A DNA stretch of 64,000 nucleotides, taken from Armillaria gallica. Its lineage: Eukaryota > Basidiomycota > Agaricomycetes > Agaricales > Physalacriaceae. The translations under genes were made by a program, and so were the position numbers. The notes beneath the pieces were generated by a model. It worked only from the letters and a program-made list of their open reading frames with translations. It did not search any database and had not been told where the DNA came from. Of this stretch, positions 1 to 9,680 are shown piece after piece (the first letter of the stretch is position 1; the number at the start of each line of letters is the position of its first letter). The DNA lies in NCBI GenBank assembly GCA_037576215.1, contig JBANDB010000004.1, positions 2,542,001-2,606,000 on the forward strand. Direction: 5' to 3'.

Positions 1-1899
1 CGCTATTTCGCTAGGTTCGGTTCAATCACTCTTAACGAACGCGAGTGCGGATATTCTCAAGCCAAGAAAGAGATATTTGGACTCTACCGCGCCTTAGGAG
101 ATTGCAAAATTTATCTTATCGGTCTTCCTACGTTTATTGTTGAAGTAGACGTGAGTGCTATCAAGGGAATGCTCAAGAACCCTGATATCGCACCCTCAGC
201 AGCAGTTAACCGATGGATTATCGGCATTCTCTCTTTTCATTTCGTTCTAGTCCATGTACCAGGCTCCAAGCATGGTCCAGATGGATTATCGCGACGCCCA
301 CCCCAACTAGGAGACCCTCCTCCACCCGAAGACGGCATGGAAGACTTCTTACACACTCATTACGGGCTTATGCATTTTATTAATTCAACTTCACCTACAG
401 TTAATTCGCCAATCAAGTTAATTCAAGTTCTACAACAAGAAGTTGCCGTAGACTCCACAAAAATCATTCCTTACTCAGAAGTTCCTCGTACCGCAAAGCA
501 ACAACGTTTAGATGAACGGCTAACGCACCTATTGCCGTGGCATCTATACCTCAAGAGACCTGCAGGATTTGATGATATTGCATACGCGAAATTCATGAAA
601 TATGCCGTTCATTTCTTCGAGAGACAAGGAAAGCTATGGCGCAAAAACGTAGATGGGAGACATCAGCTCGTCTTGTCCCCCGAACGTCGCATTCAAGTGA
701 TGACGTCTTGTCACGATGACGTTGCTCACAAGGGCTTCTATGCGACGCACACGCTAATCAAGGAACGTTATTGGTGGCTGGATATGAAGTATGATATTTC
801 CTGGTTCGTAAGGACATGTCATCTATGCCAAATCCGTCAAACCCGACAAATCTATATCCCGCCTACCATCGCTCTTCCCGCTCCCTTGTTTTCCAAGATG
901 TATATGGACATGATGATCATGCCAGTTTCAGGACAATACCGTTACATCGTCCAAGGCAGATGTTCGCTCAGTCATTATCCAGAATTTCGTTGCTTGCGCA
1001 AAGAAACAGCACGAACATTAGGAGAATGGATTTTCAAGGATATCTTATGTCGTTGGGGATCCTTAGTCGAGATTGTTACCGACAACGGATCCGCCTTTGT
1101 TGCCGCAATCAATTATTTGAGCAAGAAGTACCATATCAATCACATTCGTATCTCCGGCTATAACTCCAGAGCCAATGGAATTGCCGAAAGACCACACTTC
1201 AACGTCCGTCAAGGACTGTTTAAGGCGTCTGATGGTGATCAAAAGAAGTGGAGTCAAAACGCCTATTCCGTATTTTGGGCAGACCGAATAACGATCAGAA
1301 GACGCATGGGTTGTTCACCGTATTTTGCCGCAACCGGGACGGAGCCCCTTCTTCCAATGGACATAGTCGAATCTACATGGCTGATGCCGCCACCAGACAA
1401 TATCATCAGTACCACGTCATTAATTGCACGTAGAGCCATTAGTCTTCAAAAACGTTCTCAAGATCTCGAGCGCTTGAGGTCTAAAGTCTACGAAGCTAGA
1501 AGAAATGCCGCAGTTAAATTCGAAAAGGACCACGAATACTCTATCAGAGACTTCAACTTCCAGAAGGGAGATTTAGTTTTGATGCGCAACACACAGATAG
1601 AGAAGGCTCTAAATCATAAAATGCGCGCCAGATATTTGGGCCCCTTAGTGATCTTGGGGAGGAATAAAGGCGGCGCATATCTCCTTTGTGAATTAGACGG
1701 TTCGACCTTTGCAAGACCAGTTGCCGCATTTAGGCTATTGCCGTACTTCGCCAGGAAGAAGATTGACGTACCGGATATCAATGAGATCATTGACGTGCCA
1801 CTCACGCGGATCAATGATCTCTTCGTGTCATCAGATGATGGTACGCTCAACGACCTCCCAGATCTAGAAGGAGCGCATAATGAAGCAGAACTTGCTTGA
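1..1899 (+). CDS. Ty3/gypsy Pol, 3' part (RNase H + integrase), element Ty3-1; 5' end outside window
   Basis: The reading frame is open from the first base, so this is the C-terminal 632 aa of a longer Pol polyprotein. The first ~90 residues are the RNase H region typical of fungal Ty3 elements, ending in an HVPG...DGLSRR linker. Integrase follows: an HHCC-type zinc-binding region at nt ~710-840 (ending CHLC), then the catalytic triad with Asp codons at 907-909 and 1081-1083 and Glu at 1186-1188. The last D-E spacing is 35 codons, as expected. A GPY/F-like module (YLGPLVI...LCELDG) lies near nt 1630-1720. There are no internal stops, unlike the older retroelements here. The gene ends 199 bp before the convergent stop of G1. 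It is clearly homologous to Ty3-2 pol (47356-50681), which starts the same region with a RYPSCFGS-like segment. Integration and RNase H functions are inferred from the family. Confidence 0.93.
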   Translation, partial: RYFARFGSITLNERECGYSQAKKEIFGLYRALGDCKIYLIGLPTFIVEVDVSAIKGMLKNPDIAPSAAVNRWIIGILSFHFVLVHVPGSKHGPDGLSRRPPQLGDPPPPEDGMEDFLHTHYGLMHFINSTSPTVNSPIKLIQVLQQEVAVDSTKIIPYSEVPRTAKQQRLDERLTHLLPWHLYLKRPAGFDDIAYAKFMKYAVHFFERQGKLWRKNVDGRHQLVLSPERRIQVMTSCHDDVAHKGFYATHTLIKERYWWLDMKYDISWFVRTCHLCQIRQTRQIYIPPTIALPAPLFSKMYMDMMIMPVSGQYRYIVQGRCSLSHYPEFRCLRKETARTLGEWIFKDILCRWGSLVEIVTDNGSAFVAAINYLSKKYHINHIRISGYNSRANGIAERPHFNVRQGLFKASDGDQKKWSQNAYSVFWADRITIRRRMGCSPYFAATGTEPLLPMDIVESTWLMPPPDNIISTTSLIARRAISLQKRSQDLERLRSKVYEARRNAAVKFEKDHEYSIRDFNFQKGDLVLMRNTQIEKALNHKMRARYLGPLVILGRNKGGAYLLCELDGSTFARPVAAFRLLPYFARKKIDVPDINEIIDVPLTRINDLFVSSDDGTLNDLPDLEGAHNEAELA

Positions 1900-1947
1900 T
1901 TTTCACTCGAGACATTGGCAAAAACCAAAAATTTTATATAAATAATT

Positions 1948-1966
1948 GGGCTCCATTTTGGAGCCC
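1948..1966. terminator. Hairpin (7-bp stem, ATTTT loop) between convergent genes
   Basis: A perfect inverted repeat with arms GGGCTCC and GGAGCCC and a 5-nt loop lies 49 bp after the pol stop and 132 bp before the G1 stop. It follows an A/T-rich stretch (TTTTATATAAATAATT). A role in 3'-end formation of the convergent transcripts is inferred. Confidence 0.45.
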
Positions 1967-1996
1967 CTACACATTCATTCATAGCTAATTATTCTG

Positions 1997-2016
1997 ACCG
2001 GTATATCCATACCGGT
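1997..2016. terminator. Second hairpin (perfect 8-bp stem, 4-nt loop) between convergent genes
   Basis: ACCGGTAT and ATACCGGT are perfect complements separated by ATCC, 31 bp after the first hairpin. Two strong hairpins in the 198-bp gap between two convergent stop codons suggest an RNA 3'-end or insulation function. This is inferred, not shown. Confidence 0.4.
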
Positions 2017-2097
2017 TCCCCGACACTCGTTCAAAATATACCCCTGCGAAATTGTCCGTACAAATTGAATACAACCACCTAGGCGACCACGGCAACT

Positions 2098-4029
2098 CTA
2101 GTAACGACCACGACGACTGGAGCCCACCTTGCTCTGCCAGTTTCCTCCATAGTTACCAGGGACACCGTCCTGGTACTCAACGGATGCCTGGGGAGGCGGA
2201 GTCCAGCTGCCTTTAGAAGGACAGTTAGCTTCACCACAGTTGCCCCACCCACGGCAAGTACAAAGAGCCGGAACAGGGTCTGGAGTCTCCATGTTAGAAT
2301 CGCAGTTATTATGGTCGCAACTCCACCCAGCACATTCCTTAATGTACTGGGCGGCCTCAGCTTTACCTTTACCCTTCCTGTCGTCCTTCTTGCCCTTGTT
2401 CTTCGAATGGTTCTTCTTGCCGTAGCCACGACCCAAACGCTGGTGCTTATTCCGCCACCAAGGAACATAGGTTTTGCGAGAAGACGTAGCATGATTGTCG
2501 GTCCGCATCTTGGCCGCAGTACTAGCCTCCGCTTCCTCTTGAGCGCGCGTCTCATCGAGTTTAACCGTAACAAGACGGTAATGCTGGACGAGGACGTGAC
2601 GAAGCTTCAAGTGCAAATAGAGATCACGGGTGTTAGACTCCAACTGATGATAGAAGGAGTCCTTCGTCTTCACCAACGAGGCTATAGACTCGCCCTGAGG
2701 AGTAAACTGTTGATAGTTCGCCCCAACGAACTCTGCCGCGTTGTGGACGATGGCTTCCGTATGAGGATCATCACTAATGTCGGGTGAAGGATCTGTAAAC
2801 GCATGGAATTAGTAACCGCAGACCAGAAAATGTGGAAGGGAAGAACTTACTAGCTCCATAAGGGTCAGCATCGATGAGCTCATCAATAATGTCGAGGATA
2901 TTTTTATCGTTCTCCGGATGAGGATCCTTGAACGGCATCAAGAGAATTTGTCGGTCGGGAAGACCTCCAATGCAGCGGCGAGTCACGGATTTGTGGCAAG
3001 CGTGGCAGATCGAAGACAGCCCAGCAAAAGTACACTCGGAGCCCTCAAGAATGCAAGGCCCGCAAGGACGAACAGCCTTAGAATCATGTCAATACGAAAA
3101 GAAAACGTAGATTTTAAGAGAAAACGTACCTTGGTGGATCGAGCAGGACATCGATGAGCGGGATGACTAGGAGTGCCAGAGCAATAAGTGCAGAAAGTGT
3201 TGCCGTACTGGAGGTCAGCCTTGTTGAAAGAGCGGCGATACAGATTGGTGATCTTCTCGCCAATCTGAACGGCGTCCTTGAGGGTACCTTCTTTTTCGGC
3301 AAACTGCTCAATGAAGGCACCGGAAGGAGTGACAACTGGAGATGGCATCTAGATCATACCAAGTCAAATTAACGTGATGCTACGGCTTTAATTGATTCGA
3401 AGCACGTACCACCCAATCTGCAAAAGAGACCGTAGAAGGAGACACGGCACGAGTTTCCCTAGCAGGAGTTTCCTCCTCCAATACCAAGTTGGCACCCTGA
3501 GAGGCAGAAGCAGACGCGGCGTCCGAAGACAAAGGCGCGGTCTGAACTTCCTTGGAAGGAGCGATATTGAGGAGTGAACGGAGCAGACGACATCTGGATA
3601 TCGTCGTCGATACGGTAACGCAAGGGAGGAGAACCTCCAAAGCGTCCAAGATTTGGTTGCCGGAGATGGAGTACCTTCCACCGACAGAAAACTTGAGACG
3701 GTCAGACTCGATCTTGATCATGGTGTCCCAAGTCTCGTGGAAGTTAAACTTAGAGACGCAGCCATCGACGACAGCTTCGAACGTCTTAAAGAATTCTTCC
3801 TTGAGAGCGGATGGATAGTACGCTTCGACCTGGCACTATTCAACATCAATTAAAGCACAAAAACCCGCACAGGAGCACGGCAATTTACCTTGACGTGTGC
3901 CGCCTCGTCAAAGTAGGTGGTGCGACGCAATAATTGCGCGTTAGGCTCGAGAGGGACTTGCAAGACGGCGTCAGCACGCTTGACAAGGGAGATGAGAGAT
4001 GGAATAGTTTGAGCAGCAGAAGTAGACAT
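2098..4029 (-). CDS. G1: antisense, 5-exon Cys-rich nucleic-acid-binding-like protein of Ty3-1 (568 aa)
   Basis: Spliced model on the minus strand: exons 4029-3889, 3835-3410, 3348-3130, 3076-2851 and 2792-2098. The exon total is 1,707 nt, exactly 569 codons with the stop. All four introns are GT-AG and ~54-61 bp; the last has a TACTAAT branch site. The N-terminal half is alpha-helical in look. Residues ~242-256 form a CCHH/C-like knuckle (CX2CX5H...HRC). Residues 267-297 have the spacing CX2CX6C-X8-CX2CX7C, close to a fungal Zn2Cys6 cluster. The C-terminal third is Lys/Arg/Gly-rich with more Cys pairs (CTCRGWGNC) and ends SSRRGRY, so RNA or DNA binding is likely. I recognise no named family. 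It lies between pol and the 3' LTR on the opposite strand, so its introns would be kept in the sense genomic RNA. A host gene trapped between two TE fragments is the alternative. Confidence 0.8.
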
Positions 4030-4285
4030 GGCGATTCAGTGAAATGCGATGATTCTGAGGACACAACGACGAGAAAACGTTCCCTTTATACGAAAACTCG
4101 AAGAACAACTCACCTCATTGCATTTACGCAAAAATTCCTACCGGGCTTGGATCATACGCTCGACGGAACGCAGCACGGAACCCAACCGCATGTTTGCAAC
4201 TTTCAAAACTCAGCGGCATTCACTTTCAAATTACAAGTCTTCGAACCTCGGTTCAATCTTTTCAGCCAAGGCCGGCAAAGATTGA

Positions 4286-4301
4286 AAAAGTTTAGGGGGG
4301 A
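4286..4301 (+). other. Internal polypurine tract, identical to the one before the 3' LTR
   Basis: AAAAGTTTAGGGGGGA here is identical over 16 nt to 7973-7988, which directly abuts the LTR. In LTR retroelements the polypurine tract primes plus-strand DNA. A second internal copy resembles the central tract of Ty1 and lentiviruses. No LTR start follows this copy (next bases GAGACATGG). Use as a second priming site is inferred. Confidence 0.6.
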
Positions 4302-4704
4302 GAGACATGGTCCCCATGTTGTTCATAGGACAAAAACACGCATTATTTTCAACACTACATTTTTGCGCAAAAAGTAACGAAATCATGAAAGAAATGACCT
4401 TTCAATCTACGAAATACTCCATGAAAAACTACGAAAATATCATTTCTAACGACAAAAATACCACGCTCCAACGTCAATTTGACTACACACGATGGAGATA
4501 TCACCAAAATCATACCTCAGTAACGAAAACTCATGACCAGTAACGCGAAACACGACGAATCCAAAGGCCAACGGCTCAGAGCCACGGCAATCCACATTCC
4601 TTACCATTTCAATTTCACAGCAATTCGGACTTGGAGAAATTATTTCAAGAAACAGCCAAGGCGGACGATCACGTGAACCCTAGCACATGAGCCCCAGCCG
4701 CTGA

Positions 4705-4721
4705 AATTTCTCTAAGTCCAA
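4705..4721 (-). promoter_or_regulatory. Shared 17-nt motif upstream of G1
   Basis: On the minus strand it reads TTGGACTTAGAGAAATT. The identical 17-mer lies upstream of G2 at 7682-7698, and 13 of its bases recur upstream of gene Q in Ty3-2 (55372-55384) just after a TATA box. It is 676 nt upstream of the G1 start codon. A start-site or promoter role is inferred. Confidence 0.4.
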
Positions 4722-4947
4722 ATTCACCGAAAAATTCACTCAAAAATCCAATAAATCACACAAAATAGCAAGAAAAGACGATTTTATTTATATTTCTCCC
4801 TCTATGGGACGGCGACATTCAAACACTATGTAACAATTTGCCCGAAGGCTTGTGATATTCAATCTAGTATATAAAAAGTTCAAAATATTCGGAGACAGGC
4901 TCCCAAGAGACGACGCCGATAGATGACCAAGGCCTCAATCCTGCAGC

Positions 4948-7362
4948 TCAGCCCGACCTACCCTTCTTTTTCTGGGAAGGACCAGCAACGCCTTCAGCCA
5001 CATCATCGGGCACCTCGTTCTCCGATTCTTCACCATCGTCTTCCTCAATTGGAGCAAGACATCCGTGGAGTTGAAACGTCTGGGCACGGATGCTGTTGGT
5101 GTGCGTGATAACGTTGAGGCCCGCCAGGAATTGCTGAGTAATCGTGGCGATGGCAGTACTATTGGCCTCGATCGCATTGACGGCGGCCTTGAAAGTGTTA
5201 ACTGCGTCTGCAAAAAGAAGAGTCAGCACAACATAAAAAGAAAAGAGGAAGAGGAAGCTTACCAGAGCCCTTTGGACGGTAGTGATCGATAGGATTTAAT
5301 GCAGCAACCCCGTTAACCTTGCAGGGGAGCTTCGAATAGTGGCAGCACACGCACTTAACTGTATGTGTCAAGAGCTTTCGGCACTGAGTTCCGAGGCGCC
5401 GGCAATGGTCGCAAGCAGTGGTATACTGTCACAAAATCGTCAAGAAAAGCACGATTAACACAAAAAGCACTTACTCGTTCACCTACGAAAGGCGCGACAG
5501 CCTTACTCCAGTAACTCTCATCTACCTGTACGAAATCGCCGAAGTCCTGGTCGACCTTAAGGAAACCGATACTCTTGATACCGTTCTGGACGGCCTTAGC
5601 AGTTGACGGGACCTGTTCACCGAAACCCCCTCCACTGACGCCTAAGGTGACGGGCGGTGGTTTCGATGGTCCAGGTCCACGTTTTCGGACAACTGGCGTA
5701 GCACGAACAACTAGAAAAGGAAATCAGTGGGAGAAAAGAGCTCTCAAAATTCACTTACCTTCGACGTCATCCTCCTTACGTTCCTTCGACTTCAATTTCT
5801 TGGCCGCAGGCTTATCGACAGTCTGCGATGCCTCATCCTCAGTCCTCGCGCGTTTACAAGGGATGGCAACCTCCGAAGCCTTGACATTGCCTTTTGCATT
5901 CCTCTTTTTCTTCTTAGCATCGAGCTTGGAGCTTTGGACTGCCTTAAGATAAGTGGCAGTGGAGTTGGCAGGGGAAACGTGTGAATGAGCAGATCGTCGT
6001 GGAACTTGACTGTGAAAAGACGGAAGGGCCAGCCTAGGAAGGAAAATAGTTGGATGAGACTCGACGAAATCTCCAGTAGCTTCGTCAAATACGAACGAAA
6101 TTTTCGGTTCCTGACGGAGACGGCGAGCCATTTTTGTGGGCAGAGGACTTGTAGCCTCGTCACTGCTTTGGGCATCATCTTCATCTTGACCGCGCAGGTC
6201 GCCGTCTTCACCATCGGTACCCGTGACTTCATCAGCGACGCGTTCATCCTCTACTAGATCCCCTCGGACTTGCTCTTCCTCGTCATCTGTACCCCGTAGG
6301 AATAAGGGCCCGTGCATGCGAGGAAACTGAGCAACGCTACCTTCATCGGCAGGAATAGGACCGGGATTGACTGAAGGACGAGTAGCAGCTATAAAAATCC
6401 TAAGTCACCATGGATTGAGTAAACAGCAAAAGAAAACGTACCATTCACGGTCAAAAGACGTGATGAAGACGGTTTGGATGACACCTCCGACTGTGTAGCC
6501 TGCGTAGGCCGACCAAACCAGAAAGGCGCATCGGGTTTTTGATGTAGCGGCAAAGTCGGATCAGGAGGAAAAACGATGTTGGCAGTCCCAGCGGTGATAG
6601 GCGTAGGCTTCACCTTCCTCTGAGTCGTTCGCTGCTGGGCCTCGGTAGCCTTATCAGCAGGCGGTTGGTTAACTTGTTTCTTGGAAGTCCTGGGATTCGG
6701 AGTCGATGATACAGGAGCATTAGGACTGGTGGCCAAAAGATTGAGTTGAGGGACAGAACTCCTGACATCTGGATTACGCGGTGGAGGCGCGCGCTTTGCC
6801 GTACTAGGTTCGATAACCCGTGTTTCTGTAGACGGCGGAATCGGAGTAGTAGGTTTGGAAGATGAAGGCAATGGAGCCGGAGTTGTTGTTCGAGAACCCG
6901 GCGCCGCAGTATCTTGGAGTGATTGAGAAGATGTGGCCTTAAAACGCTTAGCTGGTGTGCGACGGACCGGCAAAGGCACGATGTCAAGATTATAATCAAG
7001 CTAAAAGGCATCGGTCAGAAATCAGCAGAAATAGCAGATAGCAAACACACCGCACGTTCAACCAGCTCGTTAAACTCAGTGCGCACAAAAGTCACCTTAT
7101 CCATGGATAGGTCGGGCACTCGCGCTATCATACTGTACTCTAGTTTATACCACTCCTTGCTAACGACGCCAGCAGTCGACCAGTTTCCCTCACAAGTCGA
7201 CCAATGAGTAACGGCGTCGATGAGCCAGGTATCCATCCTCGAGGAATCCCAAGTTGGATTGGGGAAATCGTCCAAAAGATCCTCGATGGCGGCGGCAGCG
7301 GCATTATACATGTCTTGGGCTGCGACGACGGCGAGTTCGGCAGGATTGGTAGGCTCAGCCAT
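4948..7362 (-). CDS. G2: antisense, 6-exon protein of Ty3-1 with Zn2Cys6-like cluster (719 aa)
   Basis: Spliced model: exons 7362-7051, 7000-6442, 6388-5759, 5710-5475, 5425-5263 and 5207-4948. They sum to 2,160 nt = 720 codons with the stop, and all five introns are GT-AG of ~49-55 bp. The N-terminal ~105 residues are compact and acidic/aromatic. Residues ~110-300 are Pro/Ser/Thr/Arg-rich. A long acidic run (near DDEEEQ) and Lys/Arg-rich nuclear-signal-like stretches (KKKKRN, KKLKSKERK) follow. Residues 584-614 spell CX2CX6C-X9-CX2CX6C, the exact cysteine pattern of a fungal Zn2Cys6 DNA-binding cluster, but near the C-terminus, where such regulators rarely carry it. After it come a helical segment and an acidic tail ending KKKGRSG. 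The frame is intact. A nuclear DNA-binding role is plausible. No named family is recognised. Confidence 0.82.
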
Positions 7363-7972
7363 TGTTCGGAGACGACGAGTCAAGCGTTCTTGTGATAACC
7401 TCACCAGCGTTGAACACCTGTGAAGCACACGCGAAGAGAAGGAAACGACACTAAAAACACCTTCAGTAAAACCGAAGGAAGCCGTTAGTACGCGTCAAAA
7501 GGAAGAGATCCGTCTGTGTAACAGATGGTGTCCCAGAAAAAGCTACTCACCTCTGGAGGTAGAGGAGGAAGAGCGTCTGCAGGAAGGAAGACAATGAGTG
7601 AAAAGAATAGAGGACGATTGTGCAAGCGGAGGGGAACGAGAGGGCGAAGTGAGAGAAAGAAAGCAAGAGAGATGAATGGAAAATTTCTCTAAGTCCAACT
7701 TGTCACGCGGCAAAAGAAAGTTCTCCACTCCTCCACGTGTCACAGAAGATTCCGTTGCGAAACGAGAAGACATACGACGACTTCTGTGCCTGTGAACAGC
7801 AATTAACGGTATCTATCTTTAGATCGCCGACGCGTCTAAAGCAATTCGATCACCAATATCAGATAGATCGTACAGCCACCACGTTATCTCCTGGCAACAG
7901 AGCCCAAAACCCTGACTTCTCATGGGAATACGGTTACTCATGCATGGATCTTATGTTCCCGAGTAACATAAT
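7363..7972. other. Leader/promoter region of G2 and 3' non-coding region of Ty3-1
   Basis: Between the G2 start codon and the polypurine tract I see no gene. The shared TTGGACTTAGAGAAATT motif (minus strand, 7682-7698) lies 320 nt upstream of the G2 ATG. Purine-rich stretches occur around 7556-7680. Confidence 0.5.
7682..7698 (-). promoter_or_regulatory. Shared 17-nt motif upstream of G2
   Basis: Identical over 17 nt to the motif upstream of G1 (4705-4721), in the same orientation relative to the gene it precedes. A promoter or initiator function is inferred from position and recurrence. Confidence 0.4.
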
Positions 7973-7988
7973 AAAAGTTTAGGGGGGA
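7973..7988 (+). other. Polypurine tract of Ty3-1
   Basis: AAAAGTTTAGGGGGGA ends one base before the LTR start TGATGAGCC. Position and composition match the plus-strand primer of LTR retrotransposons. It shows that the pol fragment, G1, G2 and the following LTR probably belong to one element. Confidence 0.8.
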
Positions 7989-9676
7989 TGATGAGCCTCC
8001 AGGCTCTGTACGCTCAGAATTCGCGGATTTTGTCTGCTAATTAACACTACTGTCCCTTCAACGGCCTTTCAGCAAACCAAAGATTGCACACACAGTGATA
8101 CCACTTTTATCCTACGGCAACCACTCCTCACGTGCTTTGTTATCCATCCAATCTTGCCACGCATCATAATTGCCATACCTCATCACGGCAAGGCACCTTC
8201 AATCGACAATCAGCCCAATACGGAATTGACGCATCACTCAGAAGCACCTAGTTGACGCGCTCATTGATCATTTAATGAAAATGATGTGATTGAAGCGAGT
8301 ACCTTCCCAGCTATGGCAATTGCAGCTACGGCAACTACAGACCGTGTTTACTAAGGCTGTTACTTCGCCAAGGCTTCAAGAAAATGTTGCCCCACGCGTA
8401 CTCCTCAGCACGATGACTATCGCTCAGTAATCCGCAGCTAAACAGCACCTAACGATCCGTGCATCGCTCAAGCAAAACCATACGGTTCGCATCCATACGC
8501 GGCAACGTCGACGAGTTGCTGTTACTTTAGAAGACCAAGGACCATATGTTACCTACGATTTTTACAAAGCCCAGGCTTTATGGCCTTACTAAGTCTCACA
8601 TATCTACTCTATTTATAAATTCGTACTTGTAGTATAAAAACTAGTTAGAAAACGTAGTTCAAGGGGCAGTTCATCTCCAGTTGACCCCAGACTACGTCAA
8701 TTATCGTCACGCTCTAGTCTATCGCCAGTAAACAACGTTTATTCACCGTTCTACGGCAATATACCATTTGTACCAGCATATTCTTGATCGCACGTCGACT
8801 CTTGAGCTCACCAGAGTATCTCACGGTTTTAACTGTGAAGAGTCCTTCGCTACGTGCTCTTCGCTCTTAACACTATTGGTGCACGCTCGTACTGTGCCAA
8901 TACGTGATCGCCGCGCTATACCTCGCCCACGTTATCTTTTATAGGCCGTCATCATTTCACTTTCACACCATTGGAGTTTTTATTGTTTCTCTTTTGCCAT
9001 CGTTATTGTCGCCCACTTGGGTAGTCTCAGAGCAGACTTAGGATCAGTTCAGCCAGTTTTCGTATAGTATCAGTCCCTCGAGTGGACTTGAAGGTTAGTT
9101 TGACATAGGATAGGATCGTTTCAGTACCAGACAAGTTTCGACATCGACTCAGCACCCTCGCATCGTATAGGACCAGTATTGCCACCAGTTTTCGTAGCTC
9201 CACGTTTTCTCTCGCCAGCCCACCCTCAGCACCTCGTTCCACGTTTATTTTGCCACTCGCAGTCCCCACGCCGTTTTCTCATCGCCTCGCTCGCCCATAG
9301 ACTATTACCGACTGTTTAGTCTATTCTCCATCGTTCACCTCGCTCCGATTAACGTCGAGCGACGTTTTCTAGTCTCGCAGCATGTTTTCTCATATGGATT
9401 CGTGGTATTCACGTCATACCCGTTTTCGTTCCCTCTCATTTCGAGAGATCCCTACCAGCTTGAAGCCATAGCATTTAGTACTCGACTACCAAGCAGTACT
9501 ACTTCGCAGACTTAAAGTCGCAGTGTATTCTTGCGTATAGAGGAATTGTTCTACTGCACGGAGGTGCCCCAAACCACTCGCACACACGATCACCTTGATT
9601 GCCGTGCCACTACGTTAATTAACCAAGCTCATTCCGAGTTGGTGTTGCCGTTGCCACGGAAGTTTTAGGTCCATCA
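7989..9676 (+). repeat. 3' LTR of Ty3-1 (1,688 bp), copy 1 of the TGATGAGCC LTR family
   Basis: It starts TGATGAGCC and ends GGTCCATCA, an inverted terminal pair bounded by TG...CA. A TATA box (TATAAAAA, 8633-8640) lies near the middle. Two full-length relatives occur at 11335-12984 and 25209-26899. This copy keeps the most CpG dinucleotides and is probably the youngest. The flanking target duplication cannot be tested because the 5' end is outside the window (the four bases after it are ACGG). Confidence 0.88.
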
Positions 9677-9680
9677 ACGG

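Larger units (their letters stand above)
4030..4947. other. Spacer between G1 and G2: promoter region of G1, contains internal polypurine tract
   Basis: There is no coding potential of its own. It holds the presumed promoter and leader of G1 (minus strand), the 16-nt internal polypurine tract (4286-4301), and two opposed copies of a GGACTTAGAGAAATT-like motif (4628-4642 plus sense; 4705-4721 minus sense), which together form an imperfect inverted repeat. Confidence 0.5.

Noticed and set aside
816..1433. Short plus-strand frames and an opposing frame over the integrase
   Set aside because: They overlap an intact integrase reading with catalytic residues in place.
2079..2573. Alternative minus-strand frame over the end of G1
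   Set aside because: It is a shadow of the last G1 exon; the G1 frame is supported by exact exon arithmetic and Cys motifs.
7989..9676. Possible coding in the first LTR
   Set aside because: All open frames are short, shared imperfectly with the other LTR copies, and lie within a repeat with TG...CA ends.
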